Assembly (NCBI GenBank): GCA_018222405.1
Contig: JAAFAI010000011.1
Span: forward strand, 62,001-126,000
Length of the DNA: 64,000 nucleotides
Direction of reading: 5' to 3'
Origin: Gammaproteobacteria bacterium
GTDB lineage: Bacteria > Pseudomonadota > Gammaproteobacteria > Enterobacterales > Alteromonadaceae
In this document: piece by piece, positions 37,349 through 48,050 of the stretch
Layout of the letters: the number at the start of each line of letters is the position of its first letter
Numbering within the stretch: position 1 is the stretch's first letter
Translations under genes and position numbers: made by a program
The notes under the pieces: generated by a model
Databases searched by the model: none
What the model saw: the letters and a program-made list of their open reading frames with translations, nothing else
Told to the model about the DNA's origin: nothing

Positions 37349-38152
37349 TTATTCTTTTCGCTGCATGCCATCAATTTTTTGTTCCAACCGTTTTAAATGA
37401 GCGGCGATATCATTGATGGTGGGTTCATCCTTATGGGCCTCACGGTATGCCTTGGCGTTTTCTTCTTCCATCACATTTACCACTATACCAATCACCATAT
37501 TTAAAAACGCGAAAGCGGTGAAAAAGATAAAGCTCAGGTAGAAGAACCAGCTTAATGGATAGACTTCCATGGTTTCGTACATTACGTCTGTCCAGTCTTC
37601 AAAGGTCATGACCCTGAACAGGGTAAGCAGTGAAATGGTGATGTCGCCCCATAGCTTAGGGTTGATGTCTTCAAATAAGGTACTGCCGATGGCTGCGTAA
37701 ATATAAAAGATGATAAACATCAGCAGCATTACATAACCAAGCTGTGGCAAGGCCTTCATCAGGGAAACCAGAAGTATGCGTAATTCCGGAATGATAGATA
37801 TCATCCGCAGCACCCTGAATACTCGCACCAGTCGGGCTATCAGCGCGGTATCGCTGTTTTCCAGCGGCAATAAACTCACTAATACAATCAGCGTATCAAA
37901 CCAGTTCCAGAAGCTTTTAAAGAAATCGATTTTGTTTCTCTCACCCAAAAAACGAATGGTGATTTCAATTAAAAAGAACGCGCTAATCAGCCAGTCGAGT
38001 ACATTGGTGACCTGATTAACCGTGCTCGGCATGTCGTAGGTTTTTGCCCCTACCAGTAGTGCCGAAAATAAAATGACTGCGATAACAAAAAGTTCGAACA
38101 CTTTATTAGTTCGAACCTGTTCAAATTTGTGCTGGAGATGAGATGCCTTCAT
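37349..38152 (-). CDS. Voltage-gated cation channel (single-domain, bacterial Nav/Cav type)
   Basis: Homotetrameric-type ion channel subunit of 267 residues with six transmembrane segments. S4 carries regularly spaced Arg residues (ARLVRVFRVLRM), and the pore loop follows. The selectivity-filter segment is TFEDWTD at about residues 183-189, where NaChBac has TLESWAS. S6 is FFTAFAFLNMVIGIVVNVMEEE, followed by a C-terminal charged, coiled-coil-like tail (IAAHLKRLEQKIDGMQ) typical of tetramerisation. The acidic filter suggests calcium rather than sodium preference (inference). It is divergent from a small ORF. Confidence 0.88.
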   Translation of the reverse strand: MKASHLQHKFEQVRTNKVFELFVIAVILFSALLVGAKTYDMPSTVNQVTNVLDWLISAFFLIEITIRFLGERNKIDFFKSFWNWFDTLIVLVSLLPLENSDTALIARLVRVFRVLRMISIIPELRILLVSLMKALPQLGYVMLLMFIIFYIYAAIGSTLFEDINPKLWGDITISLLTLFRVMTFEDWTDVMYETMEVYPLSWFFYLSFIFFTAFAFLNMVIGIVVNVMEEENAKAYREAHKDEPTINDIAAHLKRLEQKIDGMQRKE

Positions 38153-38226
38153 GGTCAGTTAGTTTCGTTTGAGAATCGTGAAATAAGACTATATGATTGT
38201 GAAATATCAATTTTTCAGGCCGTATC

Positions 38227-38385
38227 ATGGACGACAGCAGTGAAAGTTTGCAAGCTAAATTAGCGCAACTGGCAGAACAATTAAATAACCATGCGCCGAG
38301 TGTCGAAGAGACCCTTCAAATAAAGGCGTCTATGGAAGAAATCCTCCAGCGCCTCGAAGCCTTGCAAGTCACATCCAGGCCCTGA
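38227..38385 (+). CDS. Small acidic ORF, 52 aa
   Basis: A short open frame starting ATG 38227 with AGG about 8 nt upstream encodes MDDSSESLQAKLAQLAEQL... ending in RLEALQVTSRP. The sequence is hydrophilic and predicted to be alpha-helical with heptad-like Leu spacing, so a short coiled coil. It lies between the divergent ion-channel gene and the tolC terminator, which otherwise would be non-coding. No family is recognised; evidence is the start signals, amphipathic content and the terminator right after it. Confidence 0.5.
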   Translation: MDDSSESLQAKLAQLAEQLNNHAPSVEETLQIKASMEEILQRLEALQVTSRP

Positions 38386-38402
38386 TAAGCCATTTTGCCA
38401 AT

Positions 38403-38431
38403 AAAAAACGCGCCGCAAGGGCGCGTTTTTT
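38403..38431. terminator. Bidirectional Rho-independent terminator
   Basis: A run of A, the stem ACGCGCC (38408-38414)/GGCGCGT (38420-38426), then a run of T: AAAAAA before and TTTTTT after make it work in both directions. It lies between the small + strand ORF and the 3' end of tolC on the - strand. Confidence 0.85.
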
Positions 38432-38449
38432 GAGTCTTGCCAAAGTTAA

Positions 38450-39832
38450 TTACTCGCTGTCCATAGGCGCATCTTTCAGGCCCTGACTAATCAGCTCAAG
38501 ATCACTGGCGGTCAGATTACCAGCCGCTTGTTTCAGCGTAACCATAGCTTGGATAAAGTCGTAACGCGAACCAGACAAGTTAGCGCGCGCATTGAAAAGG
38601 TTACGGGTGCTGTTAAGAACGTCTACAATGGTGCGCGTACCCACATCAAAGCCTGCTTCAGTGGCTTTCAGCGCGCTCTCTGCAGATAACACCGCCTGTT
38701 CCAGCGCGCGGATGGTTGAAATGGAGGCTTTAACATCATTGTAAGAGCTGCGCACCGACTGTATGGCCTGACGGTGAGCCAGTTCTAAATCTTCACCGGC
38801 ACTGATAAACAATGCGCGGGCACGATCGGTTTGCGCTGATACCTGACCGCCCTGATAAATCGGCACAGAAACATTTACCCCAATACTCTGACTATCCTGA
38901 AAGGGCGTTTCGTTGGTGAAAAACGGCGATGAAATTTCGGTTTTCGAACTGCCATAAGATGCTGATAAGCCCAGCGTCGGGTAGTGACCCGCTGTGGCAA
39001 TATCGATTTCCATTTTCGCTACATCCATGGCCAGTCGCTGCGCCAGCAGGGTCAGGTTAGACTCTTCGGCGATGTCCAGCCATTCGGTAACGGCCTGTGG
39101 CGATGGCGATGAAGCGGCAAAACGTTGGGTATCCAGCACATCCAGACGATCGTGATATTTACCAGTAATCACGCGCAGCGCTTCACGAGCCAGTTCGATA
39201 CGGTTTTCAGCAACAATTTCCTGAGCAACGGTATTGTCGTAATTAGCCTGTGCTTCGTGTACATCGGTGATGGCGGTCAAGCCCACTTCAAAGCGCTGTT
39301 TGGTTTGTTCCAGCTGGCGCTCGATGGCACGTTTCTCTGCCTGCACAAAGTCCAGGTTGTCCTGCGCGCGCAGTACATCCAGATAGGCTGTGACTGTGCG
39401 AACAATCAGTTGTTGTACCGCTGCCGCATATGTTGCATCACTTTGCTCGGCGGATAATTCAGCCTGGTCCAGACCTAACCAGCGAGAGTGGTCGTATAAC
39501 GACATATTGAGGTCAATGCCCCAGCTGGTTGAATCACGGTCAACTTCTACATCAACAATTTCGAAAGTCGGGTTGCCGTTTTCATCTTCACGTTGAATGT
39601 TCTGAGTAGATTCACTGGTAGAGGTAGTGTATCCCAATGAACCTGAAATTTGTGGTAACAGCGCGGCACGGCTGATTGGAATGGCCTGATAAGCTGCATC
39701 GCGTTGTGCTTTTGCACGATTAACAACCGGATCGTTGGCCATGGCTTGTTGATAAACGTCCAATAAGCTATCTGCTAATACCGGTGTGGTCATTCCCAGA
39801 CCAAGCATTAGCGATAAAAGTGTTTTTTTCAT
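38450..39832 (-). CDS. tolC: Outer-membrane efflux channel TolC
   Basis: Trimeric outer-membrane channel serving RND/MFS pumps and type I secretion. The 460 residues have a signal peptide (MKKTLLSLMLGLGMTTPVLA), then two OEP repeats: SLLDVYQQAMANDPVVNRAKAQRDAAYQAIPISRAALLPQISGSLGY starts the first, and LTLLAQRLAMDVAKMEIDIATAGHYPTLGLSASY the second. FDVGTRTIVDVLNSTRNLFNARANLS is the typical C-terminal TolC segment. Divergence from nudF matches the E. coli tolC-nudF arrangement and supports the TolC orthology. Confidence 0.95.
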   Translation of the reverse strand: MKKTLLSLMLGLGMTTPVLADSLLDVYQQAMANDPVVNRAKAQRDAAYQAIPISRAALLPQISGSLGYTTSTSESTQNIQREDENGNPTFEIVDVEVDRDSTSWGIDLNMSLYDHSRWLGLDQAELSAEQSDATYAAAVQQLIVRTVTAYLDVLRAQDNLDFVQAEKRAIERQLEQTKQRFEVGLTAITDVHEAQANYDNTVAQEIVAENRIELAREALRVITGKYHDRLDVLDTQRFAASSPSPQAVTEWLDIAEESNLTLLAQRLAMDVAKMEIDIATAGHYPTLGLSASYGSSKTEISSPFFTNETPFQDSQSIGVNVSVPIYQGGQVSAQTDRARALFISAGEDLELAHRQAIQSVRSSYNDVKASISTIRALEQAVLSAESALKATEAGFDVGTRTIVDVLNSTRNLFNARANLSGSRYDFIQAMVTLKQAAGNLTASDLELISQGLKDAPMDSE

Positions 39833-40148
39833 GTTTGTGCCTTCAATCTCAACTGTGTTTACTAACTAAATGGGTGATATGGGTAGCAAAATTAAGCTAG
39901 TATGGTTAACGGGTATGCCTTTGCCCGAACCATGCACCCAAATGACGATCTCACTTCAACTACATTGGTGTACTTTAAAAAAATCGCATAATAAAAGACA
40001 CAACTAAGTCGTAACAGAGCTTGCGTAAGTGTAACAGAATATGTGTCTTGTTTGTCTGAGCGCGTTTATACGAAAATTATATATACACTCATGATCGTAA
40101 ATACTCAATCGCGTATATTAACTGGTTTAACCAATAAATGAGAATGCA
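39833..40148. promoter_or_regulatory. tolC-nudF divergent promoter region with a long hairpin in the tolC leader
   Basis: No gene is seen in these 316 nt. Arms GTATGGTT (39900-39907) and AACCATGC (39928-39935), one wobble pair, enclose CGGG/CCCG (39910-39913 with 39924-39927), a strong hairpin about 70 nt before the tolC start and on its transcript if the promoter lies further up. AT-rich -10-like sequence (TATATA near 40080) precedes nudF. Confidence 0.45.
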
Positions 40149-40781
40149 ATGACAGCGAAAATTCAACGTTTCAACTCAGAAGACGTCAAAATCGCCGCAA
40201 TCGAATCCTTGTACGAAGGTTTCTTCACGATGGTTCGCTATGATTTTTCGCACAAAAAATACGACGGTACCTGGACCGGTAACATCAGCCGGGAAATCTT
40301 TGAGCGGGGCCACGCGGTTGCGGTGCTGCCCTACGATCCGGTTCGTCAGGAGTTTGTGTTGATTGAGCAAATTCGGATTGGCGCACTGCCCACCACCAAT
40401 TCCCCGTGGCTGATAGAGATTATCGCGGGGATCATTGATGAGGGCGAAAGTCAGGAATCTGTCTGTCACCGCGAAGCACAGGAAGAAGCGGGGATTGCAC
40501 TCGCTCACCTTACCAAAGCCTTGAGTTACCTGGCGAGCCCTGGCGGCACCACCGAACGATTACATGTATACGTGGCCTGCACCGATGCTTCCAAGGCTTG
40601 TGGTGTGCATGGACTGGAGTATGAATCAGAGGATATTTTAGTCCACCGGGTGGCAGAAGACACAGCCCGTGAGTGGCTCGAATCAGGTAAAATAGACAAC
40701 GCTGCAAGCATAATTGCGTTACAATGGTTCTTTATGAACAAACACACTTTGTTAGAGCAGTGGCAGTCCGGTGACCAGTAA
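40149..40781 (+). CDS. nudF: ADP-ribose pyrophosphatase
   Basis: Nudix hydrolase that splits ADP-ribose to AMP and ribose-5-phosphate. The 210 residues match E. coli NudF (209). The Nudix box is complete: G-IIDEG-E-SQESVCH-RE-AQEEAGI, fitting Gx5Ex7REUXEEXGU near residues 97-119. The N-terminal part (YEGFFTMVRYDFSHKKYDG) and GGTTERLHVYVA are also NudF-like. It is the first gene of a tight operon nudF-yqiB-cpdA-yqiA-parE in the same order as E. coli. Confidence 0.95.
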   Translation: MTAKIQRFNSEDVKIAAIESLYEGFFTMVRYDFSHKKYDGTWTGNISREIFERGHAVAVLPYDPVRQEFVLIEQIRIGALPTTNSPWLIEIIAGIIDEGESQESVCHREAQEEAGIALAHLTKALSYLASPGGTTERLHVYVACTDASKACGVHGLEYESEDILVHRVAEDTAREWLESGKIDNAASIIALQWFFMNKHTLLEQWQSGDQ

Positions 40782-41208
40782 CAAGCGTAAATATGTACCT
40801 AATTTACCTACCTTGCAGGCAATCTGCGAGCGTAATTATGTGCATCTGTTAAACATGTTACCCGACTGCGATACCGAGGATCTCACCTACCGGTTTACGG
40901 CCGGACTGGGGTTGTCTTATCGCATACAGATTATTGAGTCGGCACGTTACACCAGTACCATCCTGGTGGAGCAGGTAAATGTGTCCACACCCGGTTATCT
41001 TAAGCCATCCATGACAGTAAGGCTGTATCATGATGCTCGAATGGCAGAGGTAACCTCCAGTCAGAATGCCGGTGCGCTTGCGCCTTCTTATGATTACCCC
41101 AATGCCAAAATGCGTCTGCGCAACGAAAAGCACATGGTTAATTTATTTTTAACTGAGTGGCTGAATTTTTGTTTGAATCACAACGCACAACCTATTGCCT
41201 CAACCTGA
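40771..41208 (+). CDS. yqiB: YqiB/DUF1249 family protein
   Basis: Conserved protein of unknown biochemical function, 145 residues, DUF1249. The segment MRLRNEKHMVNLFLTEWLNFCL at the C-terminus and YVPNLPTLQAICERNYVHLLNMLPDC at the N-terminus are characteristic. It starts at GTG 40771, overlapping the end of nudF by 11 nt, and ends exactly where the cpdA ATG begins, so translation of the three is coupled. In E. coli the same gene lies between nudF and cpdA. Confidence 0.92.
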   Translation: MTSNKRKYVPNLPTLQAICERNYVHLLNMLPDCDTEDLTYRFTAGLGLSYRIQIIESARYTSTILVEQVNVSTPGYLKPSMTVRLYHDARMAEVTSSQNAGALAPSYDYPNAKMRLRNEKHMVNLFLTEWLNFCLNHNAQPIAST

Positions 41209-41946
41209 ATGAAGCTGATCCAGATATCTGACTGTCATTTATTTGCATCACCCGAATTATCCGCCTACGGTGATATTAATCCCGCTCAATCTCTAAGTGC
41301 TGTGCTGGTTGCCGCCGTTGAGCAACAACCGGATGGTCTGTTATTTACCGGTGATATCTCCGGCGACGACAGCGTGGCCAGTTATCAGTTATTTACTACT
41401 CTGTTGAACCGTTGGGCAGGGGGAATACCCTGGCGTGTGATCCCCGGCAATCACGACAATAATTCCTATTTTGATCAGGTCTTTAAAGCCAACTGGCTAC
41501 AATCTGATACGCCTTGGGTGCTCAAAGGCAAATACATTCACGGCCTGGATACCCGCCTTGAGGGAACGCTAGGGATGATTGATGAAAAGCAACTGGCCAG
41601 CGTTGCAGGCAGTATCGCCACAGCGCCGGGTGCCGGGCATCTGCTGGCAATTCATCATCACCCGGTTGCTACGGGCAGCTGGATGGATAATCATGCGCTG
41701 CAAAATACCGAGGCGCTTGCCCGCTGGCTTGCAGAGCAGCCGGTAAAAGCTGTATTACATGGTCACATTCACGCCGAAAACCAGGCCCAGCTCAGCGACA
41801 TACCAGTGCTTGGAGTACCTTCTTCGTGCTGGCAATGGCAACTTTCAGCCGAGTTCGGCCTGGCCAGCGAGAAACCAGGATTTCGGGTAATTGAATGGGC
41901 AGAAAATGGGACTTTTACCTCCCGCATACACCGGATAACGCAATAA
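41209..41946 (+). CDS. cpdA: 3',5'-cyclic AMP phosphodiesterase
   Basis: Metallophosphoesterase that hydrolyses cAMP to AMP and so lowers CRP signalling. All metal-site motifs are present in the 245 residues: ISDCHLF (D-x-H), LLFTGDISGD (GD), VIPGNHDN (GNHD), LLAIHHHPV (H), and VLHGHIHAE (GHxH). The ATG follows the yqiB stop with no gap. In a chromosome with several inducible sugar loci, cAMP turnover is relevant to catabolite control (inference). Confidence 0.95.
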   Translation: MKLIQISDCHLFASPELSAYGDINPAQSLSAVLVAAVEQQPDGLLFTGDISGDDSVASYQLFTTLLNRWAGGIPWRVIPGNHDNNSYFDQVFKANWLQSDTPWVLKGKYIHGLDTRLEGTLGMIDEKQLASVAGSIATAPGAGHLLAIHHHPVATGSWMDNHALQNTEALARWLAEQPVKAVLHGHIHAENQAQLSDIPVLGVPSSCWQWQLSAEFGLASEKPGFRVIEWAENGTFTSRIHRITQ

Positions 41947-41962
41947 AGAAACAGGAGTCGTT

Positions 41963-42562
41963 ATGGCGTCGATACTTTACCTACATGGATTCTTAAGCTC
42001 CCCAAGCTCGTTAAAAGCCAATCAAACCCGGGCGTACCTGCTGCAACATTTACCTGACACAACCTTTATCTGCCCGGAATTAGCCAATAGCCCGGCCGAA
42101 CTTGAAGCGCAACTGCAGGCGCTGCTGAAAGCGCATCCGGATTTACTCTCCGGGGGCCTTAGAGTGATTGGCAGTTCCATGGGGGGGTATCTGGCAACCT
42201 GGCTAATCGAGCAATACGGCGGCAGAGCAGTACTTATTAATCCGGCGGTAACTCCTTTTGAATTGCTTAAAGATTATCTGGGCGAACATGAAAACCCCTA
42301 CACCAATAAACGTTTTGTTCTTAGCGAAGATGACATTGGCCATATTCGTGAGTTTTATCAGCCGCAACTGAGCCATCCCGAGCGCTATAAAGTGCTGCTG
42401 CAAACCGGCGATGAAACCCTTGATTACCGTCAGGCAGTAGAGCATTACACCGGCGCTGATGTGTATATAGAGGAAGGCGGCGATCACAGTTTTGTGAATT
42501 ACGAAGCGCACCTTGAAGGAATTATGGCTTTCCTGAATTCGGCCGAAGCAACCCAAAGTTAG
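41963..42562 (+). CDS. yqiA: Esterase YqiA
   Basis: Small alpha/beta-hydrolase of the UPF0227/YqiA family, shown in E. coli to have esterase activity on short acyl esters. The 199 residues have LYLHGFLSSPSSLKA (oxyanion segment), nucleophile Ser in VIGSSMGGYLA, and catalytic His in EEGGDHSFVNYE. An AGGAG SD lies 6 nt before the ATG. It sits in the conserved position between cpdA and parE. Confidence 0.93.
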   Translation: MASILYLHGFLSSPSSLKANQTRAYLLQHLPDTTFICPELANSPAELEAQLQALLKAHPDLLSGGLRVIGSSMGGYLATWLIEQYGGRAVLINPAVTPFELLKDYLGEHENPYTNKRFVLSEDDIGHIREFYQPQLSHPERYKVLLQTGDETLDYRQAVEHYTGADVYIEEGGDHSFVNYEAHLEGIMAFLNSAEATQS

Positions 42563-42604
42563 GTCAAATTGCGCTTCTACCAGACCCCTGATAACATCAG
42601 TTAA

Positions 42605-44575
<1,971 letters not shown>

Positions 44576-44734
44576 TTAAGTCACGAGCAGTTTGGCAAAT
44601 ACAATACTGCCATGCTATGGATGTTTGCTATACATTGGGCCAAAAATTTGGTTGAGCTCTGTAGTATGTTACCGGGGGAATTCTGTATTCGGATTATGCG
44701 CACATTAGTTTTTAAGTTGATTCCTTGTCACAAC

Positions 44735-44767
44735 AGCAGTCAGCTAACTGGGTAAATGCTGACTGCT
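44735..44767 (+). terminator. Candidate terminator of the nudF-parE operon
   Basis: AGCAGTCAGC (44735-44744) and GCTGACTGCT (44758-44767) form a perfect 10-bp stem with a 13-nt loop, followed by a T-rich stretch with interruptions (TTCTTTAGTTTTC). It is about 160 nt after parE and 290 nt before susC. Apart from this and the operator below, I see nothing else in the 44576-45057 gap. Confidence 0.55.
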
Positions 44768-45001
44768 AACTTCTTTAGTTTTCAACCATTAATTTCGCCG
44801 AATAATTGGGATAAAACATGGCGATCGCGTCTGTTCAGTAAAGAACCACTACAACAATAAGCTCAGCCAACTGAAATTACTTCAATTCAATCGAGACTGA
44901 GATAATTAGTTGATTGATGTCATGTCGGGCAATTCCGTTATCTTCAATATCACCGTATTGTTAATTTTTTGTTGATCTTGATATTAATATTAAGTTAAGG
45001 T

Positions 45002-45021
45002 AAAAAGACAACGTTGTTTAA
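45002..45021. promoter_or_regulatory. Fructan-regulon operator, copy 1 (upstream of the susC-like gene)
   Basis: AAAAAGACAACGTTGTTTAA with a perfect palindromic core ACAACGTTGT (45008-45017), CG-centred as LacI-family operators are. It is identical over 20 bp to a site at 55597-55616 before the second GH32 gene. It lies about 37 nt before the susC ATG, downstream of a plausible promoter (TTGTTA at 44958 with TATTAA near 44982), a position suited to repression by the LacI-family protein encoded in the island. Confidence 0.75.
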
Positions 45022-45057
45022 TTGAGTTTAACACCACTTCAACTTTCGGGACGCGAT

Positions 45058-48024
45058 ATGAGAGACCACAAATTGCACCCATTAGCAAACCAGTTGCGCG
45101 CGGCAATAAAACCCGCTCCTCTGGCTTTAATGCTAATGACACTGCCGTTACAGGCACAGGAAACAGAGTCAGACGCAGAACCGGTGGAAACGCCGAGTGA
45201 AGTAGAGGTCATTGAAATATCTTATGGTTACAGCGCAGTTGAGAAAACCGATCTGACCGGGGCAATCGCGACCGTTGACCTCGAGGATATTATTGATCTA
45301 CCGGCAGGCAACATAATGCAAAATCTGCAGGGCCGGGTGCCGGGTTTACAAATAACCACCACAGGTAATCCAAGTTCGACTGCCACCGTGAGGATTCGTG
45401 GCCAGGGGTTAGGACCGTTAGGCAATAATGATCCGCTTTATATCATTGACGGGATACCAACGAAGTCCGGATTACATGAAATTAACAGTAATGACATTGC
45501 CGATGTGCAGGTGTTACGCGATGCAGCAGCTGCAAGTATTTATGGTGCCCGTTCCGGCAATGGCGTAATTGTTGTGACTACGAAGCAAGGCTATGACGGT
45601 CTGGATTTTAATTTCCGTTATAACCAAAGTATCGAAGAGTACGACTATGATTTGCAGCCACTCAATACGTTGGAACGTGGGGCTGTCGTGTGGCAGGCCG
45701 CTGTGAATGACGGCTCAAACCCAAATTCCGCTAGTCCGTTATATACCTTTGACTGGAATCAGGATTTCGAGAGCCCACAATTATACTCAGTCATATTACC
45801 TACCTATACCGATCCTGAAGGGGTTCAGCGTCCGGCTGACACTAACTGGTTCGATGAAGTGACCAGAACATCAAAAGTGTCAGATATGAACTTTTCAGTT
45901 GCAGGGGGGAATGACGTATCAACATTTTATACTTCAATTGGATATTTTGAAGCCGAAGGTATCGTCGATGGTTCAAAGTTTGAGCGACTGTCTTTCAGAG
46001 CGAACTCAGAGCATGAAGTAGTAGAAGACAAGATTAAGGTCGGACAAACGTTTCTTATTACTGACCAAAAAGCCAACCTGATCAATGATCTTGCTGGTCA
46101 GATACTCGGGTTATCTATTGAGCAGCAATCAATCGTGCCCGTTTACAATGATGTGGGTGGCTGGGGTGGTCCGGTGCCGGGAATTACCGACAGAGATAAT
46201 CCAGTACGGATTATTGAGCAAAACCGGGATAACGGTCACACCTACAATAAAGTCATGGCAAATTTCTTCGTTGAATATACTCCAATCGAAAATCTCGTTC
46301 TAAGAGGTAATGTTGGAGTTGATTATAGCCAGTTTTACTTCCGTAATTTTACTCGTGCATATACCGCGGGCTCACTGAGCGGTGCTGACCGGCTGACGGT
46401 AGAGGATAATTGGAGCCAGAGTATTATTACCGGCGGTACGGCTACTTATAAACTGGTACTCAATGATCTGCACAAGTTGAACTTTCTAGTGGGTATTGAG
46501 CAGATTAACTATGAACGAGAACTGTCCCGAGGCATTGGCTCCGGTTTTGCTTCTGATGATCGTTCGTTCGCTTATTTGTCTCAGGCCACTTCCGACGTTC
46601 GCGTAGAAGGTGAAGGAGATACCTGGTCACTGGATTCTCAATTTGCCCGGGCTGATTACAATTATGATAACCGCTATCTGGCTTCGTTTACCATTCGTCG
46701 TGATGGCTCTTCCAGATTTGGCGACGAAAATGAGTACGGTAACTTCCCGGCAGCATCAATAGGTTGGGTGGTGAGTAATGAGTCGTTTTTTGACGTTGAC
46801 TTTATTAACACGCTTAAACTGAGAGGAAGCTGGGGTGAGACTGGCAATCAGGAAATTCCCACTAACGCGACTGTCACTACTTACGTACCTCGCTATGCCA
46901 CACAGTCCTTGTTCACCAATCAGCAGGATGAAGGTACGGCCTATGATATTACCGGTGCGAATGGCGGCACGTTACCTTCTGGCTTCGTCCGCGCGCAGAC
47001 TGGTAACGCAGATCTCAAGTGGGAAACCTCTACGCAAATAAACCTGGGTGTCGATTTCGAACTATTTGATAGCACAGTGTATGGCAGTTTTGACTGGTTT
47101 GAAAAAGAAACGCGCGACATTCTCACTCTTACTCAACCCATTGCTACGCTTGGCGAGGGGGCTCAAAAATGGGTGAATGGCGGCACAATTGAAAATGCCG
47201 GCGTGGAGCTCGTGTTGGGATATGAAAAGTGGATCGATACCGGATTGCTCGAAGACGAATTACTGGTTGATATTAATTTCAATATCTCATCGGCCGAAAA
47301 CACGGTAACGGCTCTGCCCGAAGATGTGGTGAATTCGTTTGGCGGTAATGGGCAGGACAAAACTATCCTGGGGCGCTCAATTAACTCAGTGTATGGCTAT
47401 GTGGCAGATGGAATCTTCCGTAGTCAGGCGGAAGTTGATGCGCACGCCAGTCAGTCGGGCGCTGCACCAGGACGGATACGCTGGCAGGACCTGGATGGTA
47501 ACGGTGTGATTGATGAAAACGACCAGGATTTCTTTGCCGATACCGATCCGGATTTCATTTATGGCATGAACTTCACGTTCAAGTATAAAAACTGGGATTT
47601 CAATATGTTCTGGCAGGGAGTGAAAGGCGGTCAGATTCGCAATAACTGGCGTTTATTTACAGATTTCACTTCTTTGAATATTGGCTCTAATTATGGGGCG
47701 CGAACACTCGATGCGTGGACACCACAGAATGCTGATAGCGATGTTCCGGCACTCACCCTCATTGATAATAATGGTGAGGGGCGTCAATCAAGCTTTTTCT
47801 GGGAGGAAGGGACGTATCTAAAATTACGCAACCTCAGCATCGGCTATACGCCAACCCTGGATTTTGTTGACCGTATTGGTGTCACCGACGCAAGAGTTTA
47901 CTTACAGGCACAGAATCTCCTGACCATCACGCCAGATGGCACGTTGAGTGAAGATCCCGAAACCCCGAACGAAGTCTTTCCTGTCCCTCGCCGAATTACC
48001 CTTGGTCTGGAAGTTTCTTTTTAA
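45058..48024 (+). CDS. SusC-like TonB-dependent outer-membrane transporter
   Basis: Outer-membrane importer of 988 residues from ATG 45058 (GGGA 6 nt upstream; the TTG at 45022 would overlap the operator). A signal peptide ends near LPLQAQE, followed by a TonB-box-like VEVIEISYGY. The plug has the SusC/RagA signature: LTGAIATVDLEDI, IMQNLQGRVPGLQI, VRIRGQG, NDPLYIIDGIP, NDIADVQVLRDAAAASIYGARSGNGVIVVTTKQG. The barrel keeps SusC-type segments (RRDGSSRFGDENEYGNFPAASIGWVVSNE; IRWQDLDGNGVIDENDQDF; NMFWQGVKGG). Unlike most Bacteroidetes SusC proteins it lacks an N-terminal carboxypeptidase-D-like domain. It is followed 26 nt later by its SusD partner. Substrate inferred as fructo-oligosaccharide from the GH32 genes downstream. 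Confidence 0.92.
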   Translation: MRDHKLHPLANQLRAAIKPAPLALMLMTLPLQAQETESDAEPVETPSEVEVIEISYGYSAVEKTDLTGAIATVDLEDIIDLPAGNIMQNLQGRVPGLQITTTGNPSSTATVRIRGQGLGPLGNNDPLYIIDGIPTKSGLHEINSNDIADVQVLRDAAAASIYGARSGNGVIVVTTKQGYDGLDFNFRYNQSIEEYDYDLQPLNTLERGAVVWQAAVNDGSNPNSASPLYTFDWNQDFESPQLYSVILPTYTDPEGVQRPADTNWFDEVTRTSKVSDMNFSVAGGNDVSTFYTSIGYFEAEGIVDGSKFERLSFRANSEHEVVEDKIKVGQTFLITDQKANLINDLAGQILGLSIEQQSIVPVYNDVGGWGGPVPGITDRDNPVRIIEQNRDNGHTYNKVMANFFVEYTPIENLVLRGNVGVDYSQFYFRNFTRAYTAGSLSGADRLTVEDNWSQSIITGGTATYKLVLNDLHKLNFLVGIEQINYERELSRGIGSGFASDDRSFAYLSQATSDVRVEGEGDTWSLDSQFARADYNYDNRYLASFTIRRDGSSRFGDENEYGNFPAASIGWVVSNESFFDVDFINTLKLRGSWGETGNQEIPTNATVTTYVPRYATQSLFTNQQDEGTAYDITGANGGTLPSGFVRAQTGNADLKWETSTQINLGVDFELFDSTVYGSFDWFEKETRDILTLTQPIATLGEGAQKWVNGGTIENAGVELVLGYEKWIDTGLLEDELLVDINFNISSAENTVTALPEDVVNSFGGNGQDKTILGRSINSVYGYVADGIFRSQAEVDAHASQSGAAPGRIRWQDLDGNGVIDENDQDFFADTDPDFIYGMNFTFKYKNWDFNMFWQGVKGGQIRNNWRLFTDFTSLNIGSNYGARTLDAWTPQNADSDVPALTLIDNNGEGRQSSFFWEEGTYLKLRNLSIGYTPTLDFVDRIGVTDARVYLQAQNLLTITPDGTLSEDPETPNEVFPVPRRITLGLEVSF

Positions 48025-48050
48025 GTGAACAGGATATTGGATTAAGAATT

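Noticed and set aside
45022..45057. TTG start extending the SusC-like protein by 12 residues
   Set aside because: It would begin one base after the conserved operator and has no ribosome binding site; ATG 45058 gives a proper signal peptide.
45058..48024. Siderophore or vitamin receptor instead of SusC
   Set aside because: SusC/RagA plug motifs, the adjacent SusD gene and the GH32 genes all point to a glycan transporter.
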